Source of the DNA: Brevundimonas sp.
Lineage (GTDB): Bacteria > Pseudomonadota > Alphaproteobacteria > Caulobacterales > Caulobacteraceae
Assembly (NCBI RefSeq): GCF_013912065.1
Contig: NZ_JACESA010000009.1
Location: 62,001-126,000 of the forward strand
Length of the DNA stretch: 64,000 bases
Reading direction: 5' to 3'
The position numbers and the translations under genes were made by a program. The notes beneath the pieces were generated by a model that worked only from the letters and a program-made list of their open reading frames with translations, ran no database searches and was not told the DNA's origin. Positions 16,533 through 24,583 of the stretch are shown here, piece after piece (position 1 is the first letter of the stretch; each line of letters opens with the position of its first letter).

Positions 16533-18224
16533 ATGTCCACGACCTCCACAGCCGGCGTCTCGACCAGCAGCGGCGCCAGCTACATCACCTCGACCGCCTC
16601 GGGCCTCGACACCGACGCCCTGATCGAGACCGCCGTGGCGCAGAAGACCGCGCGCGCCGACACGATCGACGCCAAGGTCACCGCCAACGAGGCCAAGATC
16701 GCGGCCTATGAGGAGATCCAGACCTTGGTCGCGGCGGTGTCCGACGCCATCGAGGGGCTGGCGCTGCCGGCCTATTCCAGCCTGGGCTCCGAAAACGCTT
16801 TCGACTCGCGCAGTGCGTCGCTGAGCAGCAGTTCCGGCGAGACCGTCACCGGCCTGGCCGTGGACGTCACCAGCGACGCCATCAACGGCGACTACGAGAT
16901 CGAAGTCCTGCAACTGGCCCAGGCGATGAAAGTCAGCGCCTCCGCCGGTTCCTCGACCGAGGCCATAGGCGCGGCGGGCGTCCTGTCGCTTGGCGTCGAC
17001 GGCGGAGAGACGGTCGAGATCACCGTGACCGCGACCACGACCCTCAGCGATCTCGCCAAGGCGATCAACGCCCAGAGCGACAAGTCCGGTGTCCAGGCCT
17101 CGCTGATCAAACTGGATTCCTCGACCGTGCAGCTGGTTCTGTCGGCGACCGACACCAACCAGACGATCGTCCTCTCGTCGGTGTCCGGCGACGACGTCGC
17201 CCAAGCCATCGGCCTGACCGACGACACGGGCGCCTTCGCCAATGTGCTGCGCGAGGCCCAGCCGTCCATCATCACCGTGGATGGGGCCACGGTGACCCGC
17301 GACACCAACGAACTGACCGACGTCATCGACGGCGTCAGCCTGTCCCTGTCGGGCGTCACGGACGGCGTCACCACCCTGACCATCACCACCGATTCCTCGG
17401 CGGTGAAGACGGCGATCACCGACTTCGTCGACGCCTATAACGCGCTGAAACAATACATCCTGGATCAGTCGGCCGTCTCGTCGGACGGCGGCGCGGACGA
17501 GGATGCGGTGCTGTTCGCGGACTCGGTCATGCGGATGCTGAACTCCACCCTGCAGACCCTGATCAATTCGGGGAGCGAATCCGCCTCCGACGACATCACC
17601 CTGTTCAGCGACATGGGCATCACCTGGACGTCGGAAGGCCTTCTGGAAATCAGCGACGAGACGGCGCTGAACGACGCCATCCTGTCCAACCTGGACGCCT
17701 TAGAGAGCTTCTTCGAGACCGACTTCTCGACCTCGGACAGCAATCTGAAGATGCTGGCCAACAATACGACCAACTCGCTCGCCTTCACCCTGACTATCGT
17801 CACTGACGAGACCGGCGCCATCACCGGGGCCTCGGCGGACGGCGACAGCGGGGCCTTCACCATCTCGGGCTCGCGCCTGGTGGGCGCCGAGGGCTCCATC
17901 TACGAGGGGCTCAGCTTCACCCTGTCGCCGGCGACCAGCGGCGACATCTCCATCTCGATTCAGCAGGGCTTCGCCAATCTGCTGGCCCAGACGTTGAAGC
18001 AGTTCGACGACAGTTCGAGCAGCCTGATCCAGCAGCGGATCGACTCCCTGACCGAAATCAACACCGACCTGTCGGATCGCTCGGACAAGATCCGCGAGGA
18101 CGCCGAGACCTATCGGACCCGGCTTGTAACCAAATACGCCAACATGGAAGCCGAACTGGAGGCCGCCCGTCTGCTGCAGGAGCAGATCGCGGCCATCCTC
18201 GGCGCGAGTGACGATGATGACTAA
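16533..18224 (+). CDS. fliD: Flagellar filament cap protein FliD (HAP2)
   Basis: 563 aa. The N-terminal part (SGLDTDALIETAVAQKTARAD) is the FliD N domain, followed by long Thr/Ser-rich beta regions. The C-terminal part (FANLLAQTLKQFDDSSSSLI, SDKIREDAETYRTRLVTKYANMEAEL, AARLLQEQIAAIL) is the FliD coiled coil. It caps the growing filament and helps flagellin fold. It starts 38 bases after the flagellin terminator and overlaps fliS. Confidence 0.93.
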   Translation: MSTTSTAGVSTSSGASYITSTASGLDTDALIETAVAQKTARADTIDAKVTANEAKIAAYEEIQTLVAAVSDAIEGLALPAYSSLGSENAFDSRSASLSSSSGETVTGLAVDVTSDAINGDYEIEVLQLAQAMKVSASAGSSTEAIGAAGVLSLGVDGGETVEITVTATTTLSDLAKAINAQSDKSGVQASLIKLDSSTVQLVLSATDTNQTIVLSSVSGDDVAQAIGLTDDTGAFANVLREAQPSIITVDGATVTRDTNELTDVIDGVSLSLSGVTDGVTTLTITTDSSAVKTAITDFVDAYNALKQYILDQSAVSSDGGADEDAVLFADSVMRMLNSTLQTLINSGSESASDDITLFSDMGITWTSEGLLEISDETALNDAILSNLDALESFFETDFSTSDSNLKMLANNTTNSLAFTLTIVTDETGAITGASADGDSGAFTISGSRLVGAEGSIYEGLSFTLSPATSGDISISIQQGFANLLAQTLKQFDDSSSSLIQQRIDSLTEINTDLSDRSDKIREDAETYRTRLVTKYANMEAELEAARLLQEQIAAILGASDDDD

Positions 18225-18630
18225 CGCCGCCTATTCCCGCGCCATCGCCGGCTATCGGGCCGTCAGCCAATTGGCCCTGAGCCCCAGCGACATCGCCCTG
18301 GCCGTGCATCAGAAACTCTATGCAGCCGTCAGCGCGGCAAGATCTGCCGATGAGCAGAATCGGCTGGACGAGATGGTTTTTCACCTCGGCGTGGCCAGCC
18401 AGATCATCAGCGCCTTGAAACTCCACATGGATTTCTCGGCGGCCGGCCCGGAGGGGGCCAATCTCAAGCGCTTCTACGCTCGGACCCATCGCGACATACG
18501 CCGCATGGGAATGCTTCAGAAACGTCACAGAGACTGGTCAATCATTACAGATCCAATTCAGAACATGATTAGATCACTAATCAATATATCAAGATCGTCA
18601 CAAAGCTTATCTAATAATACAATGCAGTAA
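18214..18630 (+). CDS. fliS: Flagellin export chaperone FliS (divergent)
   Basis: About 138 aa. The pattern AYSRAIAGYRAVSQLALSPSDIALAVHQKLYAAV resembles FliS (the AYxxxxV...SPxxLVxMLYDG type, strongly drifted), and the position straight after fliD is the usual one. It would bind the flagellin C-terminus in the cytosol and stop early polymerisation. The start is ambiguous: GTG 18208, ATG 18214 and ATG 18217 are all in frame; I chose the first ATG. It overlaps the fliD stop. The last 30 codons are strikingly AT-rich compared with the rest of the window. Confidence 0.8.
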   Translation: MMTNAAYSRAIAGYRAVSQLALSPSDIALAVHQKLYAAVSAARSADEQNRLDEMVFHLGVASQIISALKLHMDFSAAGPEGANLKRFYARTHRDIRRMGMLQKRHRDWSIITDPIQNMIRSLINISRSSQSLSNNTMQ

Positions 18631-18641
18631 TATTATCCGTT

Positions 18642-18657
18642 TGGCACGCACGTTGCT
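18642..18657 (+). promoter_or_regulatory. Sigma-54 (-24/-12) promoter
   Basis: TGGCAC-GCACG-TTGCT is a full match to the RpoN consensus TGGCAC-N5-TTGCW. The invariant GG (18643-18644) and GC (18655-18656) are exactly 10 bases apart. Transcription would start near 18668, 22 bases before the ECF sigma ATG at 18690. In Caulobacterales, late flagellar genes use sigma-54 with FlbD-type activators, so this places the sigma factor in the flagellar hierarchy (inference). Confidence 0.9.
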
Positions 18658-18689
18658 TGGATTTGATCGACCTAACGCAGGTATAGATC

Positions 18690-19346
18690 ATGCATTCGTC
18701 CGCACTTCACGCCTTCCATCATCAAGACATCGCACCGAAGGCCGATCGCGCCATCGCGTCAGACCAGGAGCTCTATGAAGCCATGCGCGGCGGCGACGAT
18801 CTTTCCCTGCGAACCTTGATGGAGCGGCATCGGGGAATGGCGCACGCCGTCTGCCGAAACATCCTCGGCGACGAATGCGAGGCCGACGACGTCGTCCAGG
18901 AGGTCTTCTTCTCCCTGTGGAAGCGGGGCGGCTGGACCCCCGGCGACGTGCGCTTCACCACCTGGTTGCACCGGGTGCTGATCAACCGGTCGATCGACCA
19001 CCGCCGGCGTCGCCGCGACACGCCGACCGAGGCTGACCTGCTCAGCAGCGCGGTCGAGAACTTCGGCGCCGGCGGCGGGCCGGACCCCGAGGAAATGATC
19101 GCACGACAGGAGACCAGCGACCGGCTGCGGTCGGCGCTGCTTCGCCTGCCGACGGCGCAGCAGCAGGTGCTGAGCCTGCACTATTTCGAAGACGCGGACG
19201 TGCCGGAGATCATGGCGCGGCTGGCGGCCACTGAAAACTCGGTGCGCTCCCTGCTCAAAAGAGGCAGAATGGCGCTCCGGGAAGACCTACGGAAACAGAA
19301 GAAGATCTGGACCCATGACCTTGACCGAACTGCACGCCACGCTTGA
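18690..19346 (+). CDS. ECF-family RNA polymerase sigma factor
   Basis: 218 aa with region 2 (LYEAMRGGDDLSLRTLMERH, DECEADDVVQEVFFSLWKR, FTTWLHRVLINRSID) and region 4 (LRLPTAQQQVLSLHYFED, VPEIMARLAATENSVRSLLKRGR). Regions 1.1 and 3 are missing, as expected for group 4 sigma factors. It directs RNA polymerase to a specific set of promoters. A consensus sigma-54 promoter lies directly upstream. A 68-aa protein overlaps its 3' end by 32 bases. No anti-sigma gene with a membrane helix is adjacent, so control may be mainly at transcription. Confidence 0.93.
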   Translation: MHSSALHAFHHQDIAPKADRAIASDQELYEAMRGGDDLSLRTLMERHRGMAHAVCRNILGDECEADDVVQEVFFSLWKRGGWTPGDVRFTTWLHRVLINRSIDHRRRRRDTPTEADLLSSAVENFGAGGGPDPEEMIARQETSDRLRSALLRLPTAQQQVLSLHYFEDADVPEIMARLAATENSVRSLLKRGRMALREDLRKQKKIWTHDLDRTARHA

Positions 19347-19521
19347 CCGACTGGGTCCCGACATCAGCGCCTGGCCGTCGGTCCTGGCCGAGCCGGCGCT
19401 GGACCTGATCTCGATCTCCGACGCCGCCAAGGATCTGTTCGCCGCCGCCACGGAGGCCTCGCTGATCGCCGACGCCCCGGCCGCGCCCCGCTGGCAGGCG
19501 ACCGCGTCGACCGCCCCCTGA
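19315..19521 (+). CDS. Small protein overlapping the ECF sigma gene
   Basis: 68 aa, acidic and mainly helical (TLTELHATLDRLGPDISAWP, SDAAKDLFAAATEASLIAD). The layout 'L..L..LD..G.D...WP......A...L...S..A...' resembles short proteins often found directly after ECF sigma genes in alphaproteobacteria; this is from memory of the family, not a search. It starts inside the sigma gene in another frame, which points to coupled translation. It has no signal peptide, membrane helix or zinc motif, so if it is an anti-sigma or sigma cofactor it acts in the cytosol. Function unknown. Confidence 0.72.
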   Translation: MTLTELHATLDRLGPDISAWPSVLAEPALDLISISDAAKDLFAAATEASLIADAPAAPRWQATASTAP

Positions 19522-19658
19522 CGGGCTGATTTCTACAGGATCGACGCAGAAACGACGGCTGGGCGAAACAATCCAGCCATTACAAGACCGCGGTCCCGGC
19601 CTTCTCTCCTCAGCTCCTCGACAGGCTCGCTTCGTCTGTCGTGAAAGAGAGTAGAGCC

Positions 19659-20372
19659 ATGACGCCCCATACACCCGCCATTCTGATCTTTGAGCGCCAG
19701 ACGACCTTCCCCGACGGCCTGCGTTCGTATCTCTGCCGCGAAGGGTTCGAGATTCTGGACGCGAACACTCCGGACGAAATGGAACAGATCCTATCCGCCC
19801 GCGACATTCGCCTGACCCTGATGGACATCGACGACGCGGACCTGAACGCCCTGTCCCTCTGCCGCGACCTGCGGGGCGCCGGCCGCGCGCCGATCCTCGC
19901 CACGGGGACGCGTAACACCGTATCGGACCGTGTCGCCGCTCTGGACATGGGCGCGGACCGATATCTGGCCCGTCCGTTCAGCCAACGGGAGCTTCTGGCC
20001 CATGTGCGGTCCCTCGCCCGGCCGCTTGCGCACGACGGCGACGTTGGCCAGCCGGGCGACCTGTGTTTCAGGGGATGGCGCCTGCAGCCGACACGGCACA
20101 AGCTGTTCACCCCGACGGGCGACGAGGTCGTGCTGACCCATCGCGAGTTCAGAATCCTGTCGGCCTTCCTGGACCAGCCCAGAACCCTGCTCACACGCGC
20201 CTTCCTTAAGGAGACGGCCCGGATCGACGACACGGGAAAGACCGCACGGATCATCGACCTGATGATCTATCGCCTGAGGCGCAAGCTGAAACAGGGCCTG
20301 CACGGCGCCACCCTGATCCATACGCGGCACGACAAGGGTTATGTCTTCACTGCGGCCGTCGTTCGTCAATAA
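19659..20372 (+). CDS. Atypical OmpR-type regulator with degenerate receiver
   Basis: 237 aa in receiver plus winged-helix layout. The receiver is damaged at key places: the acidic pair is E12-R13 (ILIFERQ where active ones read VVDDD), and the conserved Lys is R105 (ADRYLARPF). The Asp in the phospho-acceptor position, D56 (TLMDID), and T82 remain. The C-terminal domain is normal (LTHREFRILSAFLDQP, IDLMIYRLRRKLKQG, HDKGYVF). No kinase is adjacent. It may work without phosphorylation, through dimerisation or another input (inference). ATG 19659 has AAAGAGAG upstream; GTG 19641 is an in-frame alternative. It lies between the ECF sigma unit and the autotransporter, all on the plus strand. Confidence 0.88.
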   Translation: MTPHTPAILIFERQTTFPDGLRSYLCREGFEILDANTPDEMEQILSARDIRLTLMDIDDADLNALSLCRDLRGAGRAPILATGTRNTVSDRVAALDMGADRYLARPFSQRELLAHVRSLARPLAHDGDVGQPGDLCFRGWRLQPTRHKLFTPTGDEVVLTHREFRILSAFLDQPRTLLTRAFLKETARIDDTGKTARIIDLMIYRLRRKLKQGLHGATLIHTRHDKGYVFTAAVVRQ

Positions 20373-20493
20373 TCTGCAGGCTTAGGACTTCGGACCGGAA
20401 ACAATATCGCATCACTATAGACACTTAGGCTTCACCCGAGAAACAAGTTCACCGTACAACCGCCACCGGGACCGAGAACTGTAGCCACCGACA

Positions 20494-23400
20494 ATGTCGT
20501 CGTCGGGATTTGTGCTCAACATGCTTTCACGGTTCGCCACAGCGGCCGCCATCGCGCCGCTCGTGCTGGCTTCGGCCGCCCATGCCCAGGTCGAAATCTC
20601 CTCAGCCAGGAAGACACCGGTTCTGACCTCAACGGCATCCAACGGCTCGGCGGCCGACATCACTGTTTCGGAAGACGGCTCCGTCGTGCTGACGGGCGGC
20701 GTCGCCATCACCGGTGATTCCGACAATGACATCGTCCTGGAGGAAGGCTCGCTCATCACCATGGACAAAGCCGAGGACGGCGACACCGGCATCCTGCTGG
20801 AGGCCGGCCAGACGGGCGACCTGACGATGGGCGGCGCCATCTCGATCACCGATGATATCGACAGCTATGAGGACGAGGACGACGACGGTGACGCGGACGG
20901 CGAATTCGCCAGCGGCAGCGACCGGTATGGCATTCGCGTCGCCGGCGACGGCGTCCGCACCGGCGACATACTGGTGGAGGACACCGGCAGCATCGCGGTC
21001 CAGGGCAATGACTCCGCCGGCATATCGATCGAGAGCGAGATGGTCGGGAACCTGACCGTGCTCGGCTCCATCTCCGTAACCGGCGACAACGCCGTCGGCG
21101 TCCGGGTGGCGGGAGACCTGGACGGCGACGTGCTGCTGAGCGGCAGTTCGGTGTCGGTGACCGGTGAAAACGCCGTCGGCGTCTCGGTGGAAAGCGCCAT
21201 CTCCGGCGCCCTTCAGATCCAGTCCTCGGTGTCCAGCAACGGCTACCGATACACCTATCAGCCGACCTCGCTCGCCGACCTCGACGAGGACGACGCGGCG
21301 GACGTCGATCTTTCCGACGACAGCCTCTACCTCGAAGATCTCGACGCCGACGACCTGCTGCAGGCGGGTTCGGCGGTTCAGGTCACGGCCAGCGTCGGAG
21401 GCGGCATACTTCTGGGCGCCGCCCCTTCCTACGAGGACTCCGACGGCGAGGACGGCGACGACGACCGCGACGGCGTCACCAACGGCAAGGAGGACGACGA
21501 CGGCGACGGCACGATCAACGCAGACGACGACGATCGCGACGGCGACGGCATCCTGGACGAGAACGAGGGCACATCCTCCCTGACCACCTATGGGGCCGCC
21601 CCTGCCCTGGCGATCGGCGCCGCGAGCGACGACATCGTCATCGGCGTCTACGGGACAGGCGACTTGGCCTATGGGCTGATCAACGAAGGGTCGATCACGG
21701 CCTATGGCGTCTTCGACGACATCGCGGCGACCGCCGTCCTGATCGGCGGCGGGACGGGATCGACCCTGATCGAGGGGGGGATACTGAACGACGGTTCGAT
21801 CACCGCCAGCTCCAGCGAGGCGGACGCCACCGCGTTGCGGCTGTCGTCCGGCGCAACGGTCCCGACCCTGGTCAACAGCGGCTCCATCACGGCCACCGCC
21901 ACGACCGAGGGCGAGGATCTGGCCACGGCCTTGATGATCGACGCCGACGCCTCCCTGCCCGGCATCGTCAACAGCGGGACCATCGCCGCCTATATCTATG
22001 GCGAGGCCGGGGACGCCGTGGCCATTCGCGACGCCAGCGGCACGGTGAGCAGCCTGACCAATACCGGCGGCATCTTCAGCTACATCGTCGCGACCGACAA
22101 CGACGACGACGACGAGACGGACGACGAAGTGATCACGGGCCGGACCATCGCCATCGACTTCTCGGCCAACACGACGGGCGTGACCATCACCCAGGCGGCG
22201 GCGGCGAACGACCCGCTGTCCGACTACGACGGCGACGGACTCTATGACGACGAGGACCCGGACGATGACGACGACGGGATCCTCGACGAGGATGATGACG
22301 ACGATAACGACGATGACAACGACGGCGTCGCCGATGCGTCGGAGCCCTATATCGTCGGCGACATCCTGCTGGGGTCGGGCGCCGACACGGTCGATATCCA
22401 GAACGGCTATGTGATCGGCGACATCGCCTTCGGCGCGGGGGCTGACAGTTTCTCGCTCAGCGGCGGCGCCGTCTATCAGGGGGCGCTTTCGGACGAGGAC
22501 GGCCTGCTCGATATCTCCGTGATCGACGGGGTTCTGCAGGGGCTTCAGGGCGAGACGCTCAATCTGAGCAGTCTGACGGTCGGCGAGAGCGGCGAGATCT
22601 ATTTCACGATCGATCCCGTCACCGGGACCGTGGGCGACTATGTGGTGGCCGGCGCCGCCGTCTTCGCCGACGGGGCGACGATCAGCATCCACCTCGACTC
22701 GCTGGTCGATGACGACGGCCAGACCTTCCAGATCCTGTCGGCCGGCTCGCTGTCCTACGGCGACGTGCTGGGGTCCGACCTGAGCGGCAGTTCGCCCTAT
22801 ATGATCGTTTCGACCCTGTCCGGCGACGAGGCAGCGGGAACGATCGACGTCAACCTGCGCAAGCGGACCACGACGGAAATGGCCCTGTCCGGCGTCGAGA
22901 CAGCGGCGTACGACGCCTTCTACAGCGCCCTGAGCCGCGACGAAGACGTCATGGACGCCTTCCTGAACCAGTCGACGCACGAAGACTTCATGAACCTGTA
23001 CGAGCAGACCCTGCCGGATCATTCCGGCGGCACGCTCATGTCTCTGGCCAGCGGGGTCGAGGCGGTGACCCAGGCCCTGGCCGCGCGCAACAACACCGCC
23101 GCGGTGGGAGAGGTCAGCGGCTGGGTGCAGGAGATCAACTTCTACGAGGACAAGGACAAGACCGACACCTACGGCTATCGCGCGGAAGGCTTCGGCGTCG
23201 CCGGCGGGGTGGAGAAGATGACGAACGCGGGCGCGGTCGGCGTCTCGGTCGCCCTGGCCTCGTCCGACATGGAAGATCCCGAGTCGGAGGCCGAGGAGGA
23301 GTTGTCCGCCAACCTGCTGGAACTGGGCCTGTACTGGCGCGCCCAGGGGCATGGCTGGACCGGATGGGCGCGCGGCGCGGTCGGCTACGCCGCCTTCAAC

Positions 23401-23934
23401 AGCACCCGCACCCTGGTTGGGGACGACATCTATCTGAGCACCGACGCCGACTGGGACGGCTATACCCTCTCGACGGCGGCCGGGTTCGCCTATGAACACC
23501 GGTTCGGCCGTCTGTCCCTGAGGCCAGAAGCCTATGCCGAATATTTCAGCCTGACGGAGGGATCGCGTCGGGAATCGGGCGGCGGCGACGCCTTCGACCT
23601 GGAGATCGACGGCCGCACCGGCCATGTCGCCAGCGCCACCGCCGCCGTGAAGATCGGCTACGGCTTCGGTCAGAACCAGATGTTCCGGCCCGAGCTCAAG
23701 CTGGGGTGGAAGCAAATCCTGTCCGCCGAGTACGACGAGACCACGGCCCGCTACATCAGCGGCGGCGAGAGCTTCTCCCTGACCGGCGAACCGATCAGCG
23801 GCGGCGGCCCGGTCCTCGGCCTGGGCATGACCATGGCCAACGGCCTCAGTTCCCTGACCCTGTCCGGCGACGCGCAGCTGCTGGAGGACTATGTCCGCTA
23901 CAGCTTCCTGCTGCGGGCGACCTTCCTGTTCTGA
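20494..23934 (+). CDS. Large Asp-rich autotransporter (type V secretion)
   Basis: 1146 aa. A signal peptide (AAAIAPLVLASAAHAQ) is followed by a beta-helix-like passenger with repeated 'GSIxVTGDNAVGVxV' and 'NSGSITA' turns. The passenger is interrupted by four Asp-rich blocks, near residues 126-140, 315-356, 533-547 and 577-616 (for example DGDGTINADDDDRDGDGILD). These look like calcium-binding thrombospondin type 3 repeats. The C-terminal barrel spans about 873-1146 (SGWVQEINFYED to LLRATFLF, ending in Phe). It would insert in the outer membrane and display the passenger, which probably needs Ca2+ to fold. Start ATG 20494 or 20521; the second gives a shorter signal peptide. Role probably adhesion or surface structure (inference). 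Confidence 0.88.
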   Translation: MSSSGFVLNMLSRFATAAAIAPLVLASAAHAQVEISSARKTPVLTSTASNGSAADITVSEDGSVVLTGGVAITGDSDNDIVLEEGSLITMDKAEDGDTGILLEAGQTGDLTMGGAISITDDIDSYEDEDDDGDADGEFASGSDRYGIRVAGDGVRTGDILVEDTGSIAVQGNDSAGISIESEMVGNLTVLGSISVTGDNAVGVRVAGDLDGDVLLSGSSVSVTGENAVGVSVESAISGALQIQSSVSSNGYRYTYQPTSLADLDEDDAADVDLSDDSLYLEDLDADDLLQAGSAVQVTASVGGGILLGAAPSYEDSDGEDGDDDRDGVTNGKEDDDGDGTINADDDDRDGDGILDENEGTSSLTTYGAAPALAIGAASDDIVIGVYGTGDLAYGLINEGSITAYGVFDDIAATAVLIGGGTGSTLIEGGILNDGSITASSSEADATALRLSSGATVPTLVNSGSITATATTEGEDLATALMIDADASLPGIVNSGTIAAYIYGEAGDAVAIRDASGTVSSLTNTGGIFSYIVATDNDDDDETDDEVITGRTIAIDFSANTTGVTITQAAAANDPLSDYDGDGLYDDEDPDDDDDGILDEDDDDDNDDDNDGVADASEPYIVGDILLGSGADTVDIQNGYVIGDIAFGAGADSFSLSGGAVYQGALSDEDGLLDISVIDGVLQGLQGETLNLSSLTVGESGEIYFTIDPVTGTVGDYVVAGAAVFADGATISIHLDSLVDDDGQTFQILSAGSLSYGDVLGSDLSGSSPYMIVSTLSGDEAAGTIDVNLRKRTTTEMALSGVETAAYDAFYSALSRDEDVMDAFLNQSTHEDFMNLYEQTLPDHSGGTLMSLASGVEAVTQALAARNNTAAVGEVSGWVQEINFYEDKDKTDTYGYRAEGFGVAGGVEKMTNAGAVGVSVALASSDMEDPESEAEEELSANLLELGLYWRAQGHGWTGWARGAVGYAAFNSTRTLVGDDIYLSTDADWDGYTLSTAAGFAYEHRFGRLSLRPEAYAEYFSLTEGSRRESGGGDAFDLEIDGRTGHVASATAAVKIGYGFGQNQMFRPELKLGWKQILSAEYDETTARYISGGESFSLTGEPISGGGPVLGLGMTMANGLSSLTLSGDAQLLEDYVRYSFLLRATFLF

Positions 23935-23945
23935 TCAGGCGGTGG

Positions 23946-24054
23946 AATTGCACATGAGGAAAAACCAGTGCAATGAAGTGCAATTTACCGTTAGGCGTTG
24001 TTTTAAATAAGGAAATTTTCCGCGCTAAATTGCACTGTGCAACAGAGTGCAATT
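23946..24054. repeat. Cluster of six GTGCAA/TTGCAC hexamers
   Basis: In 109 bases after the autotransporter stop, TTGCAC or its complement occurs six times: within 23946-23953, 23967-23974, 23977-23984, 24027-24036, 24037-24042 and 24046-24054. Both orientations are used. Between copies 3 and 4 is an unusually AT-rich stretch. No gene is visible here. The density suggests a multi-site protein-binding region; the binder is unknown. Confidence 0.6.
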
Positions 24055-24240
24055 GTCAGGGGCGGCCGGATCGCAGATCCGGTCAAACGCGCTGGGTGCG
24101 ATAGACATGTCAAAGACCAAGGCGTGACCATAACACCGATCCCGGGGGCGCCGGTTCGATCGCCGCTTCTATTTTCAACCGACTGAAAAACCGACGATTC
24201 CTGTTCAGAATTAGGAGGGCTGCGGCCTCCACCCTAACCC
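24055..24240. other. Non-coding stretch between two repeat elements
   Basis: No gene, promoter or terminator could be supported here. Together with 24349-24536 it forms the rest of the 650-base gap after the autotransporter. Short reading frames in it have no coding features. Confidence 0.5.
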
Positions 24241-24348
24241 CGTCATCCTCGGGCTTGACCCGAGGATCGGAGGGTCCGCCGCATTGCGTCAGCTCCGGGC
24301 GCACAGCCCGATCCGCGTCTGATCCTCGGGTCAAGCCCGAGGATGACG
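24241..24348. repeat. Intergenic palindromic element with 28-base perfect arms
   Basis: The left arm 24241-24268 begins CGTCATCCTCGGGCTTGACC and the right arm 24321-24348 is its exact reverse complement, separated by 52 bases. Each arm also folds on itself (CCTCGGG-CTTGA-CCCGAGG). This is the form of the REP-like repeats scattered through many alphaproteobacterial genomes. Confidence 0.85.
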
Positions 24349-24583
24349 GAGTGTGGGAGAGGGTCACGAAGAGGCGGGGGCGGCAGCCGCTCCCCCCGGA
24401 GCGAGTGAGCAGAACCCGGATCAGCTATCGGCTTGCCGGGCAACTGAGGGGTGTTTACCGCGCCCCACACTTCCTGGCGGTCGTGACCGAAAGGTCGGCG
24501 ATGTGACGGTGCGGCGATTTCGAGTTTCGACCCATTGCGGACGTTGGGTGGACGCTCCTTTGGGGGCCATGCGAAGCTAAGCT

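Noticed and set aside
19557-19578. GGCTGG...CCAGCC hairpin after the 68-aa gene as a terminator
   Set aside because: Stem of only six pairs with a 10-base loop and no T-run; too weak to call.
22090-22340. GAC/GAT-rich tract resembling a microsatellite
   Set aside because: It encodes the Asp-rich blocks of the autotransporter in frame, with varied codons and interspersed Gly/Ile/Leu, so it is coding repeat and not simple-sequence DNA.
20629-23715. 1028-codon open frame on the minus strand
   Set aside because: Antisense to the autotransporter. The Val/Asp-rich repeats are just complements of GAC/GTC codons.
24003-24017. CtrA box (TTAA-N7-TTAA) in the AT-rich core
   Set aside because: Only one half-site matches; the second reads AATT.
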